22,674 nt of DNA from QHXQ01 sp036389375. Lineage in GTDB: Bacteria; Acidobacteriota; Blastocatellia; Pyrinomonadales; Pyrinomonadaceae. Where the stretch lies: NCBI GenBank assembly GCA_036389375.1, contig DASVQA010000124.1, forward strand, positions 1 through 22,674, read 5' to 3'. Of this stretch, positions 1 to 7,234 are shown piece after piece. The position numbers and the translations under genes are program-made. The first letter of the stretch is position 1. Each line of letters begins with the position of its first letter. The notes below the pieces were generated by a model that saw only the letters and a program-made list of their open reading frames with translations, searched no databases and was not told where the DNA came from.

Positions 1-1
1 C

Positions 2-690
2 GATGGCCTCGCGCGCGGCTACCTCGGCCGGCCCGAACTGACGGCCGAGCGTTTCATTCCCGATCCCTTCAGCCGGACGGGCGGCGAGCGACTTTATAAG
101 ACCGGCGACACGGCGCGTTATCTGCCCGACGGCACGCTTGAGTTTATCGGGCGCGTTGACCATCAGGTGAAGGTGCGCGGCTTCCGCATCGAGTTGGAAG
201 AGATCGAGGCTGCGCTCGCGCGCCATACGAACGTCCGCACTGCCGTCGTGACGGCGCATGCCGACGGCGCGGGCGACCGGATGCTCGTCGCTTACGTCGT
301 GGCGACGACGGAGGGACAGCCGACGGTGAGCGAGTTGCGCGCCTACCTGCGCGCCGAGTTGCCGGACTACATGATCCCGGCCGTCATCATGCTGCTCGAT
401 GAGTTGCCGCGCACGCCGCAGGGCAAAGTTGACCGCAAGGCGCTGCCCGCCCCGGCGCGCGGCGCGCAGACCGATGAATACGTGCCGCCGCGCACGCCGA
501 CCGAGACGCGGCTCGCGGCCATCTGGACGGAAGTTCTGCGCGTTGAGCCGATCAGCACGACGGCCAACTTCTTCGCCCTCGGCGGCCACTCCCTGCTGGC
601 CATGCAGTTGATCGCGCGCGTGCGGCAGACCTTTGGCGTCGAGACGCCGCTCAGCCGCCTCTTCACCGAACCGACGCTCGCGCATCTGGC
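2..690 (+). other. NRPS module n (partial): A-domain C-terminus and PCP
   Basis: This is the last part of an adenylation domain. The A7-type motif YKTGD is near residue 31, the A8 hinge (GRVDHQVKVRGFRIELEEIE) spans residues 46-65, and the A10 motif PQGKVDRKALPAP, which carries the catalytic lysine, ends near base 452. A peptidyl carrier protein follows with FFALGGHSLLAM, whose serine codon at 590 is the phosphopantetheine site. The substrate-binding half of this A domain lies outside the window, so its amino acid cannot be predicted. The GGHS form of the carrier motif is the usual one before a C domain rather than before an E domain, which agrees with the C domain that follows. Confidence 0.93.
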
Positions 691-3600
691 GCAGTGCATA
701 GATGCGGAGTCGGCGACGACGGCGCAGCAAGAGTCCGGGCCGCCGCTTGTGCCCGTCGTGCGCGACGGCCGGCCCATGCCCGTCTCTTACGCGCAGCAGC
801 GGCTCTGGTTCATGGCGCAGTTAGAGCCGGAGAGCACGGTTTACAACATCCCGCTGGCGGTGCGCCTGCGCGGGGCGCTGCAAGTGCCGGCGCTCGAACA
901 GGCGCTCGGCGAGATCGTGCGCCGCCACGAAACCTTGCGCACGACCTTCGACGCGGTCGGCGGTCAGCCAGTGCAGGTCATCGCGCCGCCGCAGCCCTTC
1001 AAACTGCCGTTGGTCGATCTGTCCGTCTTGCCGGCCGCCGAGCGCGAAGCTGAAGTGCGCCGGCTCGGCGTCGCGGAGGTGCAGCGCCCGTTCGATCTCG
1101 CACAGGGGCCGCTGCTGCGCGCGCTGCTCGTGCGGCTCGCCCCGGACGAGCACGTTGCGCTGCTGACGATGCACCACATTATCTCCGACGGCTGGTCGCG
1201 CAGCATCTTGATCCGCGAAGTCGGCGCGCTCTACGACGCGTTCGCTACAGAGCGCCCGTCGCCATTGCCTGAGTTGCCGCTGCAATACGCGGACTACGCG
1301 GCGTGGCAGCGCGCTTGGTTGAGCACGCCCGTCCTCGCCGAGCAACTCGCCTACTGGCGACAGCAACTCGCCGGTGCGCCGCCTGTGCTGGAACTCCCGA
1401 CCGATTATCCGCGCGCCATGCTGCCGGGGCCGGGCGGCGCGTCCAAGACCGTGCGCTTGCCTGAGTCTTTGACCGGGGCGCTCAAGGCGCTCGGGCAAAC
1501 GGAAGGCGCGACGCTCTTTATGACGCTCTTGGCCGCATGGCAGGCGCTCCTTGCGCGCTACACGGGGCAGACAGACATCGTCGTGGGCACGCCGATGGCG
1601 AACCGCCCGCGCCCCGAACTCGAAGACCTGATCGGCTTCTTCATCAGCACGCTTGTGCTCAGAACAGACCTCGCGGGCCGGCCCACCTTCCGCGAACTGC
1701 TGGCGCGCGTGCGCGCGGTCACGCTCGGCGCATACGCGCATCAGGATGTGCCCTTCGAGATGCTGGTTGAAGAGTTACAACCGGAGCGCGGTCTGAGCCA
1801 CGCGCCGCTCTTTCAAGTCGCCTTCAATCTGCACAACACGCCGCGCGAGGCATTGACGCTGGCGGGTCTGGAACTCGCGCCGGTCGAAGTCGCCGGCGGC
1901 ACAACCGTCTTCGACCTGACGCTGACGGCGATGGAAGCGGACGATGGTCTCTTCTGCGCGCTCGAATACAAGACCGAGCTATTCGCGGCGGCGACCGCCG
2001 AGCGCATGCTCGGCCACTTCGCCGCGCTCCTTGCAAGCGTCGCGGCACAACCCGATGCGCGGCTCGCAGACCTGCCGCTACTGTCCGACGCAGAACAGCA
2101 GCAACAACTCGTCGCGTGGAACGACACGCGGCGCGCTTATCCGTCCGCCTGCATACACGAACTGTTCGCGGCGCAAGCCGAGCGCACGCCCGACGTGGTC
2201 GCGGCCCAGTTTGGCGACGAGCAGATCACTTACGGCGCGTTGAACGCACGCGCGAATCGCGTGGCGCACAGGCTGCAAGGCTTGGGCGTCGGCCCCGATA
2301 TGCTCGTCGGTCTGTTCACCGAGCGTTCGGTGGACATGCTCGTTGGCATGCTCGGCATACTCAAGGCGGGCGGCGCTTATCTGCCACTCGACACGCAGTA
2401 TCCGCCCGCCCGGCTCGCCTTCATGCTTGCCGATGCAGGCGTCTCGGTGCTGCTCACGCAAACGCAACTCGGCGCGCGTCTGCCCGAACACGACGCACAG
2501 GTGCTCTACCTCGACGACGCGGCGGCGTTTGCTGCCGAGCAGACGACGAACCCGGCGAGCAACGCGACGGCTGAACATCTCGCCTACGTCATCTACACGT
2601 CGGGTTCGACGGGGCAGGCGAAAGGCGTGAGCGTGCCGCATCGCGCGGTGGTGCGGCTCGTGCACGCGACCAACTACGTCCAACTCAACAGCGCCGACCG
2701 CATCGCGCAAGCCTCGAACGCTTCATTCGATGCCGCGACGTTTGAAATCTGGGGCGCGCTCCTAAACGGCGCGCAACTCGTCGGCATAGACAAAGACGTG
2801 GTGCTCTCGCCTGCCGACTTTGCCGCCGAGTTATGTGCGCGCCAAGTGAGCGTGCTCTTTTTGACGACCGCGCTCTTTAACCAACTGGCGCGCACCGTCC
2901 CGACCGCCTTCGAGTCGCTTCGTTATCTGCTGTTCGGCGGTGAAGCGGTCGAGCCGAAGTGGGTGCGGGCCGTGCTGAGCGAAGGCCCGCCGGAACATCT
3001 GCGGCACGTCTACGGGCCGACGGAGAACACGACCTTCAGCACGTGGCATGAAGTGCGCGCAGTTGCGCCGACGGCGGCGACCGTGCCGATTGGCGGGCCG
3101 CTGATGAACACGCAAGCCTACGTGCTGGACGCGCGCCAGCGGCTCGTGCCGTTGGGCGTCGCGGGCGAACTTTATCTCGGCGGCGCGGGGCTGGCGCGCG
3201 ATTATCTCAACCGGCCGGAACTCACCGCCGAGCGGTTTGTGCCGCACCCTTACAGCGACGTGCCCGGCGCGCGCCTCTATCGCACGGGCGATCAGGTGCG
3301 GCTGCTGCCCGATGGCGCGATTGAATTCTTAGGCCGCTTCGACATGCAGGTTAAGCTGCGCGGCTTCCGCATCGAACTGGGCGAGATCGAAGCGGCGCTC
3401 GCCGCGCACGAAGCGGTGCGCGAGTGCGTCGTCACGGCGCGCGAAGATGCGCGCGGCGACAAGTATCTGGTGGGCTACACGGTGGCCCGCGCGGGTGCGC
3501 GCGTGCCGGCGCACGCAGAGTTGCGCGCTTACTTGCGCGAGCGTCTGCCGGATTACATGCTGCCGGCCGCCTTCGTGTGGCTTGCGGAGTTGCCGCTGAC

Positions 3601-6600
3601 GCCAAACGGCAAGGTCAATCGCAAGGCGCTGCCCGCGCCGGATGCGACGCGCCAGGAACGCGACGCGGCCTACGTTGCGCCGCGCAGCGCCTTGGAAGAA
3701 CTGCTGGCGGGTTTGTGGGCCGAGGTGTTGCAGGTCGAACGCGTGGGCGCGACCGAAGACTTCTTCGAGTTGGGCGGGCATTCGCTCATGGCCACGCAGT
3801 TGATCGCGCGCGTGCGCGAAGTCTGCCGCGTCGAGTTGCCGTTGCGCGCGCTCTTTGAAGTGCCGACCGTCGCGGGGCTTGCCGCCTACATTGAAGCAGA
3901 GTTGCGCGCCGGTAGCAGTCAACAAGCGCCGCCGCTCGTTGCGCACGCGCACGCGGGCGTCGCGCCGCTCTCGTTCGCGCAGCAGCGGCTCTGGTTCCTC
4001 GATCAGTTTGCGCCGGGCAGCAACGCCTACAACATTCCGGCGGCCGTGCAACTGAGCGGCGCACTCGACCGCGCGGCGCTCGAACGCGCGCTGCTTGAAG
4101 TGGTGCGCCGCCACGAAGCTCTACGCACGACGTTTGCGCTGCGCGACGGCGAACCCGCGCAGCTCATCGCCGCCGCGCCTGAACAGTTCGCGCTGCCCGT
4201 CGTCGATCTACGCGCGCTCGCGGCGGACGAGCGCGCCGCCGCCGCGCAAAAGTTAAGCGCCGACGAAGCGCGCCGTCCGTTTGATCTGACGACGGGGCCG
4301 CTCCTGCGCTGCACGCTGCTGCAACTCGCCGACACGGAGCATGTCGTTCTGCTGACCGTGCATCACATCATCGCCGACGGCTGGTCGCTCGACGTGCTGG
4401 TGCGCGAAGTGGCGGCCCTGTACGCGGCGTTTGCGGCCGGGCAGCCGTCGCCGCTCGCAGCGTTGCCGATTCAATACGCAAACTTCGCCGTGTGGCAACG
4501 CGAGTGGCTGACGGGCGCTGTGCTTGATGAGCAACTCGCTTACTGGCGCGCGCAACTCGCGGATGTGGCGGTGCTCGCGCTGCCGACCGACCGGCCGCGC
4601 CCGCGCGTGCAGACCTTCAACGGCGCGAACCATCTCTTCCGCCTCGACCGGCAGGTGCGCGCCGACCTGCAAACGCTCAGCCGGCGCGAAGGGCTGACGT
4701 TGTTTATGACGATGTTGGCCGGCTTCCAGGCCCTGCTGGCGCGCTACAGCGGACAGGCGGACATCAGTGTCGGCACACCCGTCGCGGGGCGCACACGACT
4801 TGAGACGGAGAGCCTGATCGGCTTCTTCGTCAACACGCTGGCCATGCGGACGCGCGTCGCCGCCGATGATAGCTTTGCGGCGCTCCTTGGGCGCGTGCGC
4901 GAGGTGGTGCTCGGCGCACACGCGCATCAGGACGTGCCGTTTGAGCGCATCGTGGAAGAGTTGCAGCCGGCGCGCAACCTCAGCCACACGCCGCTCTTTC
5001 AGGTGATGTTGACGTGGCAGAGCGCGGCGCGCGAGACGCTGACGGTCGAGGGCCTCAGCCTGCGCACGCAGGACGTGGCGAACGACGTGGCGAAGTTCGA
5101 TCTCACGCTGCACTTGTACGACACGCCCGACGGTTTGGCGGCGCGCTTCGAGTACAACACAGACCTGTTTGACGCCGCGACCATCGCGCGCATGGCCGGG
5201 CACTTCGAGACGCTGTTGCAGAGCGCGGCGGCCGCGCCCGACCTGCCGCTCGGTCAGTTGCAACTGTTGAGCACGGCCGAGCGCCAACAAGTGCTCGTCG
5301 CCTTCAACGACACGCAGGTCGAGTATCCGGCCGACGTTTGCCTGCATGAATTATTTGAAGCGCAGGTGGCCGCGACGCCGGACGCGCCGGCTTTGGTCTT
5401 TGAAGACACGCGGCTGAGCTACGCCGACTTGAACCGGCGCGCGAACCAGTTGGCGCATCATCTGCAAGGTTTGGGCGTCGGCCCTGAAGTGCTGGTAGGC
5501 GTGTTGATGGAGCGTTCGGTCGAGATGGTCGTGAGCCTGCTGGCGATTCTCAAAGCGGGCGGCGCATACGTCCCGCTCGATCCCGATTACCCGCGCGAGC
5601 GGCTGCAATTCATGTTGGCGGACGCGGCTGTGCCGGTCTTGTTGACGCAGGCGCGCGTGGTCGGCGCGCTGCCGGAACTCGGCGCGCGCGTCGTCTACGT
5701 TGACAGGGATTGGCCCGAGATCGCGGCCGAGCGCACGGAGAATCCGGTCAGCGGCGTGACGGACGATAATCTCGTCTACGTCATTTACACGTCGGGTTCG
5801 ACGGGTCGCCCGAAGGGCGCGCTGTTGCCGCATCGCGGCGTCGTCAACTGCGTGCGCTGGATGCAGGCGACTTATCGGCTGGATGCGAGCGACCGCTTCC
5901 TCCTGAAGACTTCGCTCAACTTCGACCCGTCGGTCTGGGAAGTATTCTGGACGCTCGGCACGGGCGCGTGCCTGCACGTCGCGCGACCGGGCGGACATCT
6001 GGACAGCACCTATCTGGCGCGCTACATCGTCTCGCACGAACTTACGTCCATCTACTTCGTGCCATCGATGCTGCGCGTGTTCCTCGACGAACCGGAAGCG
6101 GCGCGTTGCACTTCGCTGCGGCGCATCATCTGCGGCGGCGAGGCGTTGTCTTTGGAGACGATGCGGCGTTGCTACGAGCTTCTACCGGCGGTGGAACTAC
6201 ATCACTCTTACGGGCCGACGGAGACTTCGATTGCCGCCAGCGAGTGGACGTGCGACGCGACGAGCGCGCGGCGACAGGTGAGCATGGGCTATCCGCTCGC
6301 CAACACGCAGACCTACGTGCTCGACGCGGCGCTTGAACCTGTGCCCGTCGGCGTCGCGGGCGAACTCTGCATTGGCGGCGTCGGGCTTGGACGCGGCTAT
6401 CTGGGGCGCGCTGCGTTGACGGCCGAGCGGTTCATCCCCGATCCGTTCAGCGAAGCGCCGGGCGCGCGGCTCTACCGCACGGGCGACGTGGTGCGTTATG
6501 CAGCCGACGGCAGTCTTGAGTTTGTCGGGCGCGCAGATCAGCAGGTCAAGGTGCGTGGCTTCCGCGTCGAACTCGGTGAGATCGAAGCGGCGCTGATGAG

Positions 6601-7201
6601 CCATCCGGGCGTGCGCGAGTGTGCGGTGGTAGCGCAGGCCGACGGCGCAGGCGGGCAACGCCTCGTTGGCTACTTCGTCGCCGCGCAGGACGATGCGCCT
6701 GCGGTCGAGGAACTGCGCCGACATCTGTTGCGGCAGTTGCCCGATTACATGGTGCCGACGGCGTGGCTCGCGCTTCCGGCCCTGCCGCTGATGCTCAACG
6801 GCAAGGTGGATCACAAGGCGCTGCCCGCGCCGCCGACCCTGCGCCCGCAGTTGACGGCGCAATACGTCGCGCCCGCGACGGAAGCCGAGCGCATCCTGAC
6901 GGAAATCTGGCAGCGCGTCTTGCAGGTCGAACAGGTCGGCGTCGAAGACAACTTCTTCGACCTCGGCGGTCATTCGCTGCTGCTTTTGAAGGTACACGGG
7001 GAAGTGCAACAGGCGTTCGGGCGCGAGTTGCCGGTCGTCGAACTGTTTCAGTATCCGACCATCAGCACGCTCGCGGCACACCTGAGCCGGACGGACGATG
7101 CCGCAGCCACGCTGCCGACGAGCGAGGAGCGGACGGCGACGCGCAAACGGCTCGCGCAGCAGCAGCGCAGTCGCCGCACGGGCCGCACCACCAACGCCTG
7201 A
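2..7201 (+). CDS. Multimodular NRPS, 5'-truncated: (A)-PCP / C-A-PCP / C-A-PCP
   Basis: The open frame runs from the left edge (codons from base 2) to a TGA at 7199-7201. The gene starts outside the window, because A-domain motifs (GYLGRPEL, RLYKTGD) are already being translated from base 2. The visible part is 2399 residues. Domains by residue of the visible part: C-terminal subdomain of an A domain 1-150, PCP 160-230 (phosphopantetheine Ser197), C 258-710 (HHIISDG 391-397), A 718-1215, PCP 1225-1295 (Ser1261), C 1319-1758 (HHIIADG from 1454), A 1781-2275, PCP 2290-2360 (Ser2325), then a basic Arg/Gln-rich tail of about 35 residues. There is no epimerase, methyltransferase or thioesterase, so the chain must be handed on. 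The PKS gene 33 bases downstream is the natural acceptor. All core motifs look intact, so I expect a working cytosolic enzyme that adds three residues; the identity of only one can be suggested. Confidence 0.97.
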   Translation, partial: DGLARGYLGRPELTAERFIPDPFSRTGGERLYKTGDTARYLPDGTLEFIGRVDHQVKVRGFRIELEEIEAALARHTNVRTAVVTAHADGAGDRMLVAYVVATTEGQPTVSELRAYLRAELPDYMIPAVIMLLDELPRTPQGKVDRKALPAPARGAQTDEYVPPRTPTETRLAAIWTEVLRVEPISTTANFFALGGHSLLAMQLIARVRQTFGVETPLSRLFTEPTLAHLAQCIDAESATTAQQESGPPLVPVVRDGRPMPVSYAQQRLWFMAQLEPESTVYNIPLAVRLRGALQVPALEQALGEIVRRHETLRTTFDAVGGQPVQVIAPPQPFKLPLVDLSVLPAAEREAEVRRLGVAEVQRPFDLAQGPLLRALLVRLAPDEHVALLTMHHIISDGWSRSILIREVGALYDAFATERPSPLPELPLQYADYAAWQRAWLSTPVLAEQLAYWRQQLAGAPPVLELPTDYPRAMLPGPGGASKTVRLPESLTGALKALGQTEGATLFMTLLAAWQALLARYTGQTDIVVGTPMANRPRPELEDLIGFFISTLVLRTDLAGRPTFRELLARVRAVTLGAYAHQDVPFEMLVEELQPERGLSHAPLFQVAFNLHNTPREALTLAGLELAPVEVAGGTTVFDLTLTAMEADDGLFCALEYKTELFAAATAERMLGHFAALLASVAAQPDARLADLPLLSDAEQQQQLVAWNDTRRAYPSACIHELFAAQAERTPDVVAAQFGDEQITYGALNARANRVAHRLQGLGVGPDMLVGLFTERSVDMLVGMLGILKAGGAYLPLDTQYPPARLAFMLADAGVSVLLTQTQLGARLPEHDAQVLYLDDAAAFAAEQTTNPASNATAEHLAYVIYTSGSTGQAKGVSVPHRAVVRLVHATNYVQLNSADRIAQASNASFDAATFEIWGALLNGAQLVGIDKDVVLSPADFAAELCARQVSVLFLTTALFNQLARTVPTAFESLRYLLFGGEAVEPKWVRAVLSEGPPEHLRHVYGPTENTTFSTWHEVRAVAPTAATVPIGGPLMNTQAYVLDARQRLVPLGVAGELYLGGAGLARDYLNRPELTAERFVPHPYSDVPGARLYRTGDQVRLLPDGAIEFLGRFDMQVKLRGFRIELGEIEAALAAHEAVRECVVTAREDARGDKYLVGYTVARAGARVPAHAELRAYLRERLPDYMLPAAFVWLAELPLTPNGKVNRKALPAPDATRQERDAAYVAPRSALEELLAGLWAEVLQVERVGATEDFFELGGHSLMATQLIARVREVCRVELPLRALFEVPTVAGLAAYIEAELRAGSSQQAPPLVAHAHAGVAPLSFAQQRLWFLDQFAPGSNAYNIPAAVQLSGALDRAALERALLEVVRRHEALRTTFALRDGEPAQLIAAAPEQFALPVVDLRALAADERAAAAQKLSADEARRPFDLTTGPLLRCTLLQLADTEHVVLLTVHHIIADGWSLDVLVREVAALYAAFAAGQPSPLAALPIQYANFAVWQREWLTGAVLDEQLAYWRAQLADVAVLALPTDRPRPRVQTFNGANHLFRLDRQVRADLQTLSRREGLTLFMTMLAGFQALLARYSGQADISVGTPVAGRTRLETESLIGFFVNTLAMRTRVAADDSFAALLGRVREVVLGAHAHQDVPFERIVEELQPARNLSHTPLFQVMLTWQSAARETLTVEGLSLRTQDVANDVAKFDLTLHLYDTPDGLAARFEYNTDLFDAATIARMAGHFETLLQSAAAAPDLPLGQLQLLSTAERQQVLVAFNDTQVEYPADVCLHELFEAQVAATPDAPALVFEDTRLSYADLNRRANQLAHHLQGLGVGPEVLVGVLMERSVEMVVSLLAILKAGGAYVPLDPDYPRERLQFMLADAAVPVLLTQARVVGALPELGARVVYVDRDWPEIAAERTENPVSGVTDDNLVYVIYTSGSTGRPKGALLPHRGVVNCVRWMQATYRLDASDRFLLKTSLNFDPSVWEVFWTLGTGACLHVARPGGHLDSTYLARYIVSHELTSIYFVPSMLRVFLDEPEAARCTSLRRIICGGEALSLETMRRCYELLPAVELHHSYGPTETSIAASEWTCDATSARRQVSMGYPLANTQTYVLDAALEPVPVGVAGELCIGGVGLGRGYLGRAALTAERFIPDPFSEAPGARLYRTGDVVRYAADGSLEFVGRADQQVKVRGFRVELGEIEAALMSHPGVRECAVVAQADGAGGQRLVGYFVAAQDDAPAVEELRRHLLRQLPDYMVPTAWLALPALPLMLNGKVDHKALPAPPTLRPQLTAQYVAPATEAERILTEIWQRVLQVEQVGVEDNFFDLGGHSLLLLKVHGEVQQAFGRELPVVELFQYPTISTLAAHLSRTDDAAATLPTSEERTATRKRLAQQQRSRRTGRTTNA
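774..3885 (+). other. NRPS module C-A-PCP, A pocket Ile/Val-like
   Basis: The C domain opens with SYAQQRLWFMAQL and has an intact HHIISDG active site. The A domain has YIYTSGSTG, FDAATFEIW, YGPTEN, YRTGD and NGKVNRKALPAP. Reading the ten pocket positions by hand alignment to the GrsA Phe domain gives D-A-F-F-L-G-V-T-F-K. Aliphatic pockets of this form (DAFF/DAFW...TFK) are known for isoleucine and valine domains, so I predict a branched aliphatic residue, Ile more likely than Val. The alignment was done by eye. The PCP has FFELGGHSLMAT with its serine codon at 3782. No E domain follows, so an L residue is expected unless a separate enzyme acts. Confidence 0.85.
3956..7201 (+). other. NRPS module C-A-PCP feeding the PKS, substrate unassigned
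   Basis: The C domain (SFAQQRLWFLDQF, HHIIADG with first His codon at 4361) is followed by an A domain with YIYTSGSTGRPKG, FDPSVWEVF, YGPTETS, YRTGD and GKVDHKALPAPP. The hand-read pocket is D-P-W-Y-I-G-S-I-A-K. Proline at the second position is uncommon, no charged residue lines the pocket, and I cannot match it to a substrate. The PCP (FFDLGGHSLLLLK, serine codon 6974) ends the protein. This residue would be the one extended by the KS of the next gene, so its side chain would become the gamma substituent of the polyketide-extended unit. Confidence 0.82.
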
Positions 7202-7234
7202 GACCGCGCAAAGGTTTGCCGCGCAATAAGCATC

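Noticed and set aside
167..169. GTG at 167 as the start of the NRPS gene
   Set aside because: The same frame is open from base 2 and encodes normal A-domain sequence upstream of it. The gene is cut by the window edge.
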